Assembly: GCA_046290435.1 (NCBI GenBank)
Contig: JBKAGO010000058.1
Coordinates: 1-53,313, forward strand
From: CAVQUE01 sp046290435
Lineage (GTDB): Bacteria > Actinomycetota > Acidimicrobiia > Acidimicrobiales > UBA8592
Direction: 5' to 3'
DNA: 53,313 nt
A program made the position numbers and the translations under genes. Under the pieces are notes generated by a model that saw only the letters and a list, made by a program, of their open reading frames with translations, made no database searches and was not told the origin of the DNA. How positions within the stretch are numbered: position 1 is the stretch's first letter; the number at the start of each line of letters is the position of its first letter. Of the stretch, positions 41,198-53,187 are shown piece by piece.

Positions 41198-41620
41198 TCA
41201 GGACATCCAGGGGTTCACGACCTCGAGCCCTTCGAAGCGCTCGAAGTCGGCGGCGTTGCGGGTCACGACGGTCATGCGGTTGGCCAGCGCGCACGCTGCG
41301 ATGAGCGCGTCGTTCAGCGGGGCAGGATCCGGGACGTGGAACGCCGCGGCGATGCGCGCCACCGTGGCGTCGACCGGGATGACGTGCTCGGCGAAGTCGC
41401 GGTGCACGGCTGCGTCGATCCACTGCCGCAGCAGATGTCCGGCGTCGGGGTCGCGTCGCTCCATCAGCAGAACGCCCAGCTCGAGCTCGCCGACCGTGAT
41501 GGCCGACACGAAGCTGCGACCCGCCGGGATGCCACGAGCCCACGCAGCGACGGCAGGATCGCCACGACCGGCTGCGACCCTGCGCAACTCCGACACGACG
41601 TTCGTGTCGAGCAGGAACAT
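41198..41620 (-). CDS. vapC: PIN-domain toxin (VapC/FitB type)
   Basis: 140 residues. MFLLDTNVVSELRR gives the first acidic residue, SAITVGELELGVLL the second, APLNDALIAACALANRMTVV the third and VTRNAADFERFEGLEVVNPW the fourth region of the PIN RNase fold. ATG overlaps the antitoxin stop by 1 nt (TGATG). Probable tRNA or rRNA endonuclease. Confidence 0.94.
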   Translation of the reverse strand: MFLLDTNVVSELRRVAAGRGDPAVAAWARGIPAGRSFVSAITVGELELGVLLMERRDPDAGHLLRQWIDAAVHRDFAEHVIPVDATVARIAAAFHVPDPAPLNDALIAACALANRMTVVTRNAADFERFEGLEVVNPWMS

Positions 41621-41883
41621 CAGTCGAACACCGCAGCGCGTCCGAGTTCGGTCCGGGCGGGGAGGGGAAGCTCCACGTCGGCGACGCCGGGCGGACCGGC
41701 GAAGGCCTCGGCCAGCGAGGGCGTCCGGTCGACCAGCGCGCAGTAGTCCTCGTAGCGCAGCAGCACGAAGCTCGGGCGCCCACGATCGGTGATGGTGACC
41801 GGGCCGCGCTCGGCGGCCTTCTTGGCCTCGCCGGTGTTCTGGTTGAACTCGCGGCTGCTCATCGTCCTGGCCGGAACCTGCAT
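41620..41883 (-). CDS. Phd/YefM-type antitoxin of the VapC pair
   Basis: 87 residues from the ATG at 41883, which has GGGAGG 6 nt upstream. MSSREFNQNTGEAKKAAERG, then PVTITDRGRPSFVLLRYEDY is the Phd/YefM DNA-binding core; the remainder (LAEAFAGPPGVADVELPLPA) would bind the toxin. Leads the two-gene module. Confidence 0.92.
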   Translation of the reverse strand: MQVPARTMSSREFNQNTGEAKKAAERGPVTITDRGRPSFVLLRYEDYCALVDRTPSLAEAFAGPPGVADVELPLPARTELGRAAVFD

Positions 41884-42023
41884 GCGACCTCCCAATACAG
41901 GTTCCTACGTTACTACAAGAGCGCGCCGATTCTGATCGTGCCAGCGCCGGGCTCGGCGCTGCAGCTTCCCTTGGTCCTCGACCGCGGTCGAGGGTCCGGC
42001 CACGAGAAGTCGCGGCCGCTCGG

Positions 42024-42664
42024 TCAGTCGCGGACCGAGAAGTACTCGATGGCCCGGGTCTGCACGACCTCGTCGGCCTTGTGGAGGGCGCCGGTGTCGA
42101 ACGGGGGCTGGGGGTCGTACTCGATCATCAGCTGGGCGGCCTGGGCGGCGGTGCGGTCGACCAGCAGCTCCACCAGGCGCAGCGCCATGTCGATGCCGCT
42201 CGACACGCCGGCGGCGGTGATGATGCGGTGCTCCAGGTGCTCGACCACCCGGTCGGGCACGGCGATCGCGCCGTGGTCGGCCAGATCGGCGCGCAGGCCC
42301 CAGTGCGAGGTGGCGGTGAGCCCGTCCAGCAGGCCGGCGGCCGCGAGCACCAGCGATCCGGTGCAGACCGAGGTGGTGAACGTCGACGTCTCGTGCGCAC
42401 GGCGGACCCAGTCGAGCACGGCCTCGTCGGTGGTCAGCGGCCGGGTGCCGACGCCGCCGGGGAACACGATGACGTCGGGTGACGGCATCTCGTCGAAGGT
42501 GGCGTCGGCCTCGATGCCCAACATGGCGTTGTCGGAACGCACGACACCGCGCTCGGCGGCGATGAACGTGACGTCGATGTGCGGCACACGCTGGAGGACC
42601 TCGTAGGGGCCGATGCCGTCGAGTGCGGTGAACTTCGGGAACAGGGGGATGACGACCTGGATGC

Positions 42665-42668
<4 letters not shown>
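42024..42668 (-). CDS. DJ-1/PfpI-family protein (isonitrile hydratase-like)
   Basis: 214 residues, class I glutamine amidotransferase-like fold. FTALDGIGPYEVLQRVPHID, VIVFPGGVGTRPLT and the nucleophile elbow SVCTGSLVLAAAGLLDG (reactive Cys) match isonitrile hydratase/GATase1-like proteins. SGIDMALRLVELL follows. The ATG overlaps the stop of the DJ-1/AraC regulator (ATGA), so it is probably expressed with its regulator. Confidence 0.9.
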
Positions 42669-44128
<1,460 letters not shown>

Positions 44129-44225
44129 GACGGCGATGGCGTCAACGACACATCCCCCACCATCTGCGCCATCGCCGCCGACACCTGATCCACACCGCGG
44201 GGTGCCGGTGCGGAGAGTGCGCTGT

Positions 44226-44822
44226 TCAGGTCGGTTTCGTGGCGACCAGGTCGATCAGGGCGCTCATGCCGAGGTGGCCGGTGCCCTCGGCGATCTCGGC
44301 GTCGTAGCTCTCGAGCACCTCGATCCGCAGGTCGCCGAACGCCTGGGCCAGCAGCTCCTCGGTGTACATGTTCTCCCGTATGGGTGGGCCGCCGGTGCCG
44401 TAGTCGACCTGTTCGGGCCGGTAGCCGTGGACCAGCAACGTGCCGCCGGGGCGCAGCGTCTGCTTCATGCCCTCGAACACCTGCGGTCGCTGCTCGGGAG
44501 CCAGGAACTGGAAGAAGATGCCGACCACGAGGTCGTAGGCCGCCGGCTCCCAGTCCCAGCTGAGTATGTCCGCGACGTGGAAGTCCACGGCCACCTCGTG
44601 TTCGGCGGCCAGGGCCCTGGCCTTGGCGACCGCGACCGCAGAGCCATCCATCGCCGTCACGGTCAGACCCTGCTGCGCAATGAACACCGAGTTGCGGCCC
44701 TCGCCGTCGGCGATCGCCAAAGCGGTCGCACCCGGCACGAGCCGGTCACGATGGCGCTCCAGGAACACCGCCGGCGCCGTCCCGAACAGGTAGCCCTCTT
44801 GCGAATAGCGTTCGTCCCACAT
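44226..44822 (-). CDS. Class I SAM-dependent methyltransferase (TehB/thiopurine-like)
   Basis: 198 residues, starting MWDERYSQEGYLFGTAPAVF, a typical opening of this group. The SAM-binding motif I is ATALAIADGEGRNSVFIAQQ, followed by VTAMDGSAVAVAKARALA, and YDLVVGIFFQFLAPEQRP and LRPGGTLLVHGYRPEQ complete the fold. Probably methylates a small molecule or metal(loid). ATG at 44822 with a GAGG site nearby; not obviously in an operon. Confidence 0.9.
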   Translation of the reverse strand: MWDERYSQEGYLFGTAPAVFLERHRDRLVPGATALAIADGEGRNSVFIAQQGLTVTAMDGSAVAVAKARALAAEHEVAVDFHVADILSWDWEPAAYDLVVGIFFQFLAPEQRPQVFEGMKQTLRPGGTLLVHGYRPEQVDYGTGGPPIRENMYTEELLAQAFGDLRIEVLESYDAEIAEGTGHLGMSALIDLVATKPT

Positions 44823-44927
44823 GGCTGAGCCCTCCTCGGGGTTTCGGACCGCAACCCTAACGACGGCCAGGCCTACAGATCGCACTCGGCGGATCCAGGT
44901 CCGCCCTCTCCGGGGCCGGTTTGCGGG

Positions 44928-45299
44928 CTACTCCTCGTAGGTGACCGTCTCGATCAGGCCGCCGCGGATGTTCTGCGTGAGCGTCACGCGCTGGAAGGTC
45001 AGGCCCTCGACCGCGCTGATCGTCGTGCCGATCTCTGCGGCCAGGTTCTCGGCGAAGATGCGCCGGTCCCGGAAGGTCACCAGCCAGTACTTCAACGACT
45101 TCGACTCGAGCGACACGGTGTCGGCCCGGTACTCGATGACGCAGCGGTAGATGTCGGGCTGGATGCCCTCGACGGCCGGGCACAACGCCTCCAGCTCGGC
45201 GGTCTCGAACCGGACCGACACCGGATGGTCGACCGGGAACGTATCCAGGGTGCCGTACTCGGACGGGTCGACGGCTCGGCCCAGCATCGGTTCGCTCAT
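44928..45299 (-). CDS. queF: 7-cyano-7-deazaguanine reductase QueF (type I)
   Basis: 123 residues, T-fold. It reduces preQ0 to preQ1 with NADPH in queuosine synthesis. The nucleophile Cys40 lies in ALCPAVEGIQPDIY with Asp49, and the NADPH signature ESKSLKYWLVTFRDRR follows (E65-K70). Catalytic residues are present, and the family-usual GQPDFA is GIQPDI. Strong GGAGGAG ribosome-binding site. An 18-bp hairpin lies in its leader. No other queuosine gene is visible in the window. Confidence 0.88.
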   Translation of the reverse strand: MSEPMLGRAVDPSEYGTLDTFPVDHPVSVRFETAELEALCPAVEGIQPDIYRCVIEYRADTVSLESKSLKYWLVTFRDRRIFAENLAAEIGTTISAVEGLTFQRVTLTQNIRGGLIETVTYEE

Positions 45300-45326
45300 G
45301 TCACTCCTCCTCGTCGGGCCCCGATC

Positions 45327-45367
45327 TCGTCGCGCTCATCCACCCTCACGGTGGATAAGCGCGACAA
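45327..45367 (-). promoter_or_regulatory. Hairpin in the queF leader
   Basis: On the minus strand an 18-bp stem (UUGUCGCGCUUAUCCACC with its partner) closes a GUGAG pentaloop. Two positions are G-U pairs only in the queF-sense RNA; in the opposite RNA they would be mismatches. The stem ends about 28 nt before the queF ATG. It lacks preQ1-I features such as an A-rich tail, so I do not call it a riboswitch. The rest of 45368-45644 shows no gene. Confidence 0.55.
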
Positions 45368-45644
45368 GAACGGGGTGGTTCTTCGTCAGGCGGCCACGCC
45401 CGGTCTCTCTCAGACGCTAGGGGTTCCGCCGAAATCCGAGACTCGATGTCAGCGCAATGGTGCGATTCGGGGAAGGGCTGCGGCGTTCTGACCGCCGCCA
45501 ACCCGGCGGAACAACCTCGCTGCCGGACGCATCGAGGTTCTGGCAGTTGCTCTGTCATTCCCTCAAGGCTGCGGGGGGGTCGATGACTCACGTCACGAGG
45601 TCGGGTTGACGGACAGCCCGGCTGTGGTCCCGGGGGGATGTTTC

Positions 45645-48600
45645 GTGGCTTCGAGGTCGAGTCGGTGGGTTTCGTTGGTGTTGGCTGCGGTGTTGGTGGC
45701 GTCGTTGACGCCGCCGACTTCGGCCGGTGCGCAGCCGTCTCGGGTCGGGGCCGATCGCCCGATCGAGGACGGGGATCTGTCGCCCGAGGACTTGGAGCGT
45801 TTGCGCGTCGAGCAGGCTGGACCTGACCCGGAGGAGCGGGTGGCGGTCGATGCCGACGGCGACGTGTTCGTTCCGGCGGGGGCCGACGATGGCACACCGG
45901 TTGGCGAGCCGGGTCCTGATAGCTCGGAGTCGGATCGGCCGGGGTTGTCGCCTGTGGCGGTGGATGTCCCGGTTGGCGGGCGTGGTGGCCGGATCGCGGC
46001 GGCGGGTTCGCCAGTGGTGGTCGAGCCGGCGGGCGGGCTGCCGGAGTCGGCGTTGTTGCGGCTGCAGGTGCTGGGTTCGGAGTTGGCTGCGCAGGTGTCG
46101 CCGTTGGGGGCTGCTGTTGCGGTCGACCTCGTCGACGAGAAGGGTGAACGGATCGATGCTGGCACGTCGCTGGATCTGGCGTTCTCGTTGGCTGATGTCG
46201 AGGTGCCGGTGGCGGCTTCGGGCTGGGAACGGCTCGTTTGGTGTGGTGGTCGGATTGTCATGAGCGTCGGGGCGTTGTGGACTGCTCGGGTCGTGAGGTG
46301 CTCGACACGTCGATTGATCGGCGCGGGCGCATGCTGCGGGCGTCGGTCGATCCGGACAAGTTGGCGCAGGAGACGGCGGCCCATGTCGAAGAGCTGAAGG
46401 CTGAGGATGTCCCGGCGGCTGAGGTGGACGCGGAACTGCGTTTGGGCGTGTTGATCGAGCGCCGCGATGCGGCTCTGGAAGGGGACGGGGAGCGCTGGAG
46501 TGGTTCGGAAGCGGCCGTATTCGTGGGCCGGCCCGAGCCGGTCGGTGCGCAACGTTCCGATGACGTTGCCGGCGAGGAGTCGGTTTCGAGGCCCGAGCTG
46601 GATACGTCTGAAGCGCCTGCGGATTCGTCGCTCGAGGTCGAAGAGCCCGTGGGTGAGGGCATGTCCGATCGGTCTCCAACGGCTGGCGCGACCGAGGTCG
46701 CGCCATCGGGTACGGGGCCGGGCGGGTTCGCCATGTTGTCGGTGTCGACGGGGTCGTCGGGTCCGTCCGGCACCTTCGGGGAGCCTTCATGGCCGGTTTT
46801 GTCGGAGTTCCAGACGGGGTTGTTCACGGGCGCGGCCGAGACCTTCTATCCGATCGAGGTGCCGGCGCCGAAGGCGGGACCGGCCCCGCAGATCGGGTTG
46901 GCGTACTCGTCGGCGGCGATCGATGGGTTGAACACGTCGGTGAACACTCAGGTGGGGCCGGTGGGTGTGGGTTGGTCGTTGACGGTGGGGGCGATCACCG
47001 AGCACATGCGGCCGTGTCCGCCGGTCACGGGGCCGAACGCGGCGAGGGAAGTGTGTGCGGCGTCGACGACGCCGGCACAGGCCCGCCACTTCTCGGTCAC
47101 CTTGAATGGTCGGTCGTCGCGGTTGGTGCAGTTGGGCTCGACGTCTGGGAACACGACGACGTACCGGTTGCAGGATGATCCGACGTGGCGGGTGCAGCGC
47201 ATCACGCGGTTGCCGGCCGGGACCACGAACCGCGACGGCCAGGGCGAGTACTGGGTGGTCACGGATCGTGACGGCACGCAGTACCGGTTCGGGTTCGACT
47301 CGCCGTCGGCGGATTGGCGGCCGGTCTACTACCCGTCGGGATCGGGTTGGCCTGCGTTGCCGTCTGGGTGTTCGTCGACGACGCGGTTGTGCGATGAGGT
47401 GTATCAGTGGAACCTCGACCGGGTGACCGACACCGACGGGAACCGGATCGTGTACTCGTGGGCGCAGGAGCTGAACTACTACAACGGCCGGAACAACTCG
47501 GGGTGGAAGGTCGAGTACGTGCGTGCGTCGCGGCCGACGACGGTCGAGTACACGCTCGGCAACGGCGAGACCCATGGCAACGCCCGGGTGGTGTTCAACT
47601 GGGATCTGCGTTGCAACAAGACCGACACGAATTTCACGTGTGGGCCCCAGAACTTCTTCGACACCCCGAACGATCTGTGGTGCCATCGTTTACACACGAC
47701 CTGCAGTCATCTTGGTGATCAGGAGGCGACGTTCTGGTCGCAGTTGCGGCTGGGATCGATCCAGACTCAGATCTACCAGTCGGGCACGAGTGGGAATGCG
47801 GTGTCGTGGCACACGGTCGCCACGCATGATCTGATCTCGGGGTTTCCGCCACCACCGCCGGATGCTCATGGCGATCCGTCGGAGCGGAAGCTGGCGTTGT
47901 ATCGGATCGTGCAACGGCCGGGCGATCATTATCAGCATTGGGGATTCAACTACCTGTGGCCCGCTGACGCGAACGCGTCGCCGGGGTTGAACGTGTCGAA
48001 CACCGCGGCGGACTGGGGCGTGTCGCCGATGGCGGCCACGTTCAACAACACCAACACAGCGGCGGAGCACCTGCGGTTCCGTGACGTGATGATCGGTGGC
48101 AACGTCTCGACGCCGGCTCACACCCTGCATGCGCGGGTGTCGTCGGGAGCGGGTGCGCAGCTTCGCGTGCGTCGAGGCTCACCGACGGGTCCGGTCATCG
48201 CGACGATCAACGTGCCGGCCACTGGCAACGCGGCAAACTGGGTCACGGTGGGGCCGATCTCGTTGACCAACGTCGCGAACGCTCCCGAGGTCACCGACTT
48301 GTATGTCACCACCCACTCCCACGCTGGCACGTTCACCCGGCTGGCGTGGCTGCTGCTTCGCCCGCAGACCTACACGGCGCTTCCTGGACTGCCATCGACG
48401 AACTTCAACCCCCCGAACGGGGATTTCGTCTGGTTGAACAATCGACTGAACCACCCGCCAGGGGTGTCGGCGATGGCCATGCCGAGGATCAGATCGGTTC
48501 GCAACCCGGCCGGCGGCCGCGTGAATTTCACCTATGGCCAAACCGCTGTCTGCTCCTCTTCGGATCCCGCTCCGTCAGGCTGGAACAACCACTTCCGGGA

Positions 48601-50157
48601 TTGTTTCCCGGGGTATGACCCCTTCACGGGCAATGGAGGTTGGGTCGCGTGGAACAAGTGGAAGGTCACACAGGAGCGGCGATTCGATGATTTCGACGGG
48701 AACCCGGCGACGAACGACTCCGCGAACGACGACCTGATCCTGAACTACAGCTGGGGTCCGCCGTCGTGGGGCTTCGATGACAATCCGATCCCGACGTGTG
48801 CGTCGAAGTCGTGGAACAGTTTCCGTGGGCACCGCAACGTGACGGTGACCGAGGTGGGTCCGTTCAACACGACGCTGAAGCGGACGACGCACCGCTTCTT
48901 CCAGGGAATGCACCAGGATCCGACGAATTGTTCGGGCGGGTCGAAGTCGGTGACCGTGAACATGCATGGCGGCGCGAACCAGTGGCCCGCGCCGAACGGG
49001 GCGACGATGTGGGACTGTTATCAGTTCCGGGGTCGTACGTTCGAGACCCGTGCGTTGCCGCCGACGGGTTCGACCGAACGGTTCCGTAGCGTGGTGATGC
49101 CCCAGCGGGTCTCCACCGCGGGGTCGGGTCTGGCGGGGGCGTGGCGGGTGTCGACGCAGCGAACCTGGGGCTTCGAGCTCGAGGCAGGCAACTATCTCGA
49201 GACCCGCGACCGCTTCGAGTACGACACTCACGGGAACATGACCGCGCATGTGATGCTCGGCGACCCGGCGATCGGCAGCGACGACCGCCGCGACGACTGG
49301 CTCTACTTCAACAACACGAGCGCGTGGATCATCGGTGCGCCGCGCCAGGTGCAGCGGTGGGGGTCGGCGACATCGGGCACCGGGGATCCGCTGCGATGGG
49401 AACGTTGGCACTACGACGGCGGGGGATACTCGAATGCGCCGACTGCGGGCAACGCGACCCAGCATCGGGTGGCGACCACCCCGACGGGTGGATGGTCGAC
49501 CACGACGATGACCTACGACGGCCGAGGTCGTGTGGCGACCACGACGACTCCTCGTGGTGTGGCGACCGCGTCGAATCCTCCTGTTGGGGTGACGACGTAC
49601 GCGTACAACGCCACGCACGGCGGCTTGCGCCAGATCACGGACCCGGTCGGGCTCGTCAGCCGGTCCTGGGTGGACAACATGGCCCGGGTGTTTCGTCAGC
49701 AGGCCCCGAACAGCGGGAACACCTACGCCGCCCATGACCGTTACAGCCGCCCGGTTCGGGTGTGGTCGCCGTCGCAGGCCGGCGGGTATCCGTCGGGCAC
49801 GCCGACGCAGCGGTTCACGTATTTCGATGGGTCGTTCCCGTTGCGGGTGCGGTCGGAACAGCTGGTGTCGGGGTCGTCGTTCGCGGCGTCGTGGAGCTAT
49901 CTGGACGGCTTCGGGCGGTTGTCCAGACCGACACCGCGACCCCGGATCCGGCGTTCGGCAGGATCATCGAGTTCACCCAGTTCGATGCTCAGGGCAATCC
50001 GAAGCGTGTGTCGTCGCCGTCGTGGGTCGGCTACGGCAACCCAGGGTCGTCGTTGCTGACACCGTATTGGCCCAACAGAGTCGACTACGACGAGCACAGC
50101 TATGACCCGTTCGGGCGCCTCACTAAGCCTGAATCCACCGATCGGCGGTCTGGGTAG
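45645..50157 (+). pseudogene. Secreted RHS/YD-repeat protein gene, frameshifted and truncated
   Basis: Frame 1 (45645 to about 46235) starts at a GTG with a GGGGGGA site and encodes a signal peptide (SRWVSLVLAAVLVASLTPPT, SAGAQ). Frame 2 (about 46236-49920) holds the RHS N-terminal domain (GLFTGAAETFYPIEVPAPKA, GVGWSLTVGAITEH), a long beta-rich body and YD-type repeats (TTMTYDGRGRVATTTTPRGV, DRYSRPVRVWSPS). Frame 3 continues from 49921 (VQTDTATPDPAFGRIIEFTQ, YDEHSYDPFGRLTKPES). The second shift is a lost G at 49920/49921 (GGTT-GTCC for expected GGTTGGTCC). The first is a 1-nt indel near 46225-46260. An IS1380-type element then cuts the gene at about 50126, so core and toxin tip are missing here. 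Likely a decayed polymorphic toxin or surface protein. Confidence 0.82.
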
Positions 50158-50302
50158 GCGTTGGTCGTGGTGGTGTTCTGGGGTGGGTGGGGGTGCTGTG
50201 GTAGGGGGTGGATGCGGGCGCGTCGGAGCCGACGTGGGCGAGGTCGTGTTGGTTGTCGGCGCTTGTGTTCGTGTTGGCCGCGTCGGTGCCGGTGGCGGGC
50301 TG

Positions 50303-51290
50303 TCAGCCTGATGGTGCTGGCAGTGCTCGCATTGCGGTCAGTGATGTGGTGAAGGTCTTGGCCCAGGGCCATCGGGCTGGTAGGCGCAGTGTTGGTCGGC
50401 CGGAGCGGTTCACGACAACGGCGGCGAGCGCGATGACTCGGGTGCGCAACGTCTGGTTCGTGGCCGCTGGCTGATCGGCGAGCGCGAGGGTCCAGCGGTT
50501 CAGGTTGTGTGCCAGCACGGCGGCGGCGAGCCAGGCGCCGTTGGCGTGGAACCGGCCCGAGGGCATGTGCTCGAGGCCGGCGCCTTCTTTGAGGTCGCGG
50601 ATGGTGAGCTCGACGACGGCGTGGTTGCGGTGGAACTCATCAGCGGCGACGGCGTCGAGGGCGGTGTTGGTGATGAACGCGTGGTGGCGCCAGTCGGGCC
50701 ACAGTCGCTGCTGGGCTCGGTCGGTGAAGCGGGTTCGGCGCACGACGAGGCGGACTGTTTGGCCCTTGCCCTTGTCGCTCGCGGTGTAGGTGGTCTCCGC
50801 GACCTGGGCTCGGCCGCCGAGGGTGTAGTCGATGTCGACCCATGCGTCGTCGGGGATCGCGTCGATCGCCCTGCGAACACTGGGTTGGCGCGTGACGGTG
50901 ATCGACCACGCGATGCCGTGTGCGTTGAGCCGATCGATCAGCTTCCAGGACCAGAACCCCGCATCGGCGCGCACGGTCATCGCCCCGGTCGCTCCTGCCC
51001 GGGCGACCACGGCGACGAGTTCGTCGACGAAGCGGACCACGCCACGACCCGAGCCGGCGGATCCCTTGCGCAGCCGGCTGAACAACACTTCGCCGGTCCC
51101 AGCGCGGGTGGCGAGCAGCGGGTGATAGCCGAGCTGGCGGGTGTAGCCATACGCGGCGCCACCTTTGGCCTTGCCATGGACCTCGGTGATCGTGGAGTCC
51201 AGATCGATCACCAACGCGCCGTCGCCGGGCCCGGCGCCGAGTTGCCACGCCCGGGCCAAGGCCTGTGCGAGGACTGCGTCGATGTGTTGC
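50303..51290 (-). pseudogene. IS1380-family transposase, C-terminal two thirds
   Basis: The fragment reads QHIDAVLAQALARAWQLGAG, then IDLDSTITEVHGKAKGGAAY (first catalytic Asp), GYHPLLATRAGTGEVL, MTVRADAGFWSWKLIDRLNA and a C-terminal part with HHAFITNTALDAVA and VELTIRDLKEGAGLEHMPS (DDE glutamate region). It resumes exactly where the N-terminal fragment at 52846 stops. The element cannot move by its own product. Confidence 0.88.
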
Positions 51291-51373
51291 GTCTGACTTC
51301 ACGCGACAGGTTGCCGGTTCTTTCAGACAGCATCTGACAGGGTTGTTGGCCTTGAGCATGGAGGCCATCAACG

Positions 51374-51703
51374 ATGACGTCGACGCCGCGCAAGCCGAAG
51401 CGGATGCTGACAGCGGAGCAGAAGTACGACCTGTGGGTGCGGATGCTGACGGGGCAGATCTCTCAGGCCGACGCTGCTGCGGAGGCTGGGGTGGATCGCT
51501 CGGTGATCACTCGGTTGCGGTCGGTAGCTCGCGATGGCGCGATCGCTGCGTTACAGGCCTCGAAGCCGGGCCGGCCGGCTCAGTCACGCCGGGAGGCCTC
51601 AGAGGCTGCGGCGTTGCGGGCCGAGATCGAACGTCTGCAGGCCACGGTGATCGAACAGGCCGTGGAGCTGGCGGTCCTGCGGGGAAAATCGGCCTGGGGA
51701 TGA
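51374..51703 (+). CDS. IS3-like transposase OrfA (HTH)
   Basis: 109 residues: a basic start (TSTPRKPKRMLTAEQKYDLW), a helix-turn-helix (ISQADAAAEAGVDRSVITRL) and a leucine-zipper-like tail (AALRAEIERLQATVIEQAVE). It binds the IS ends. Its stop overlaps the orfB ATG (ATGA). A GGGGAAAAUC stretch at 51681-51690 could allow a -1 frameshift to fuse OrfA with OrfB. Confidence 0.88.
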   Translation: MTSTPRKPKRMLTAEQKYDLWVRMLTGQISQADAAAEAGVDRSVITRLRSVARDGAIAALQASKPGRPAQSRREASEAAALRAEIERLQATVIEQAVELAVLRGKSAWG

Positions 51704-52755
51704 GCGGCCCGATCCCCGCCCGTGTCGATGGGGCCGCCAAGGAGGTGCTGTTGGGTCTGATCGATGACGCCGTTGACGCGGGCTGGACCTTCACCCGGGC
51801 CTGCGCGGTGCTCGAGCTGGACCGGGGGCGGGCATGGCGCTGGCAGCAACGCCGTGCCGCCGGGCGCCTCGATGACCGGGCACCGGGCGGCAACCCCATC
51901 CACGGCCTGTTGGCGTCCGAAGAGGCCGAGATCCTGGCGATCTTCGAGCAGTGGGCCGACATCGACCGGTCCCATCGCAAGCTCGCACACCGCGGCTCCT
52001 ACGAACAGCGGGTGTGGGTGTCACCGTCGACCGTTGACCGGGTCCTGGCCCGCCATGGCCTTGTCCTGAGGGGCGATCCGCGCCCTGCACGGACCACCAA
52101 GACGCCGTGGCCGGACTGGTGTGAGTGGCACCCGAACCAGCTGTGGTGCTGGGACGGCTCCCAGTTCGAGACCTGCGTCGCCGCCCGCTACGCGTACGCG
52201 ATCGTCGACCTCGTGTCGCGCAAGTGGATCTCCACGCACCTCACCGCGAACCCCGACAGCGTCGCCGCCAGGGTCGTGTTCACCGCAGGGCTCGACAACG
52301 AAGGACTCCTCACCAACGACCTGCGCGATCGCCTCGATGACCCCGACGCCGAGCCGCCCGACAGCGACGGCGACGTGCCGTTGCTGCTGGCGATCTCAGA
52401 CAACGGTCCCGAGATGCGCGCCAACGACACCCGCCGGTTCATGGCCCTGTGCTCGATCGCGCAGCACTTCGGCCGGCCCTCGACCCCGACCGACCAGGCC
52501 TGGATCGAGTCACTGTGGGGACACGTCAAACGCGAGCACCCCCACCTCGAGACCATCGCCGACCCGGCCACCCTCGCCGCCGAGCTCGAACGGATTCGGA
52601 CCCACTACAACAGCATCCGACTCCACGAAGCGATCGGCTATGTCACCCCCAACGACGAACACGAAGGCCGCGGCGACACCATCCGCGCCGCCCGACGCGA
52701 AGGCATGCGCCTCGCCGACCAACAACGCCGAGCCTGGCACCGCAACCACCGATGA
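51700..52755 (+). CDS. IS3-like transposase OrfB (rve integrase core)
   Basis: 351 residues with an N-terminal HTH_21-like part (AGWTFTRACAVLELDRGRAW, HRKLAHRGSYEQRVWVSPST) and an RNase H-like integrase core. The DDE residues lie in LWCWDGSQFET, LLAISDNGPEM and TDQAWIESLWGHVKREHPHL. RTHYNSIRLHEAIGYVTPND is the usual ending. All three catalytic acids are present. It starts by ATGA overlap or by -1 frameshifting from OrfA. Confidence 0.92.
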   Translation: MSGPIPARVDGAAKEVLLGLIDDAVDAGWTFTRACAVLELDRGRAWRWQQRRAAGRLDDRAPGGNPIHGLLASEEAEILAIFEQWADIDRSHRKLAHRGSYEQRVWVSPSTVDRVLARHGLVLRGDPRPARTTKTPWPDWCEWHPNQLWCWDGSQFETCVAARYAYAIVDLVSRKWISTHLTANPDSVAARVVFTAGLDNEGLLTNDLRDRLDDPDAEPPDSDGDVPLLLAISDNGPEMRANDTRRFMALCSIAQHFGRPSTPTDQAWIESLWGHVKREHPHLETIADPATLAAELERIRTHYNSIRLHEAIGYVTPNDEHEGRGDTIRAARREGMRLADQQRRAWHRNHR

Positions 52756-52845
52756 ACCCGACGACTACTCTCACCAACAACAACCCGCCAGCGACCCCCA
52801 GATGCGGTCTGAAACCCGACCCAATCTGTCGCGAAGAGTCAGACA

Positions 52846-53187
52846 CACCTCATCGAGTTGGCGGAGGTGCCCGAAGGTGAAGCTGCGCAGGAACGTCCCG
52901 ACCGTCGATGGCGCCGCCACGACGAAACCCAACACCCGCTGGGTCGCCCCGACCCGGAGCACATCGACGTGATCGATGTGGGTCGCGCCGGCCAACATCG
53001 CTGCGACCAGTGTCAACAGCTTGCGGCCCGGGTTCGCCGAACCAGTCCGGACGCGGGCGTTGATCAGCGTCTCGAGCCCGAGACGGGCCATCAGCGTGGC
53101 AGCGACCAACAGCCCCGCATTGGCGACCAGGCCCTCATGATCGAAGATCGTTTCCAACCGGTCGAGATTGCGCGATGATGCCGACAC
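52846..53187 (-). pseudogene. IS1380-family transposase, N-terminal third
   Basis: GTG at 53187, then SASSRNLDRLETIFDHEGLV, ANAGLLVAATLMARLGLETL, ANPGRKLLTLVAAMLAGATH, VLRVGATQRVLGFVVAAPST and FLRSFTFGHLRQLDEV, the standard IS1380 N-terminus. After DEV it runs into the IS3-like terminal repeat. The remainder is at 50303-51290. Confidence 0.88.

Larger units (their letters stand above)
51291..52845 (+). mobile_element. IS3-like element nested in the IS1380 transposase gene
   Basis: Imperfect inverted ends of about 45 bp: GTCTGACTTCACGCGACAGG at the left, and the complement GTCTGACTCTTCGCGACAGA at the right; both continue to a shared CAGAC.GCATCTG. The canonical TG...CA ends would be 51294 and 52842. 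Two overlapping ORFs (orfA, orfB) are intact, so this element could be active. Its insertion split the IS1380 transposase. Confidence 0.82.

Noticed and set aside
44928..45299. GTP cyclohydrolase I (FolE) identity for the queF gene
   Set aside because: The protein is short, has the ESKSLK NADPH signature and lacks the FolE zinc and GTP motifs, so QueF fits better.
45606..45644. TTG at 45606 as the RHS start
   Set aside because: The GTG at 45645 has a GGGGGGA ribosome-binding site and gives a proper signal peptide directly.
51681..51703. Programmed -1 frameshift between orfA and orfB
   Set aside because: GGGGAAAAUC is a plausible slippery site, but the ATGA overlap explains OrfB synthesis equally well, so I do not annotate a frameshift.
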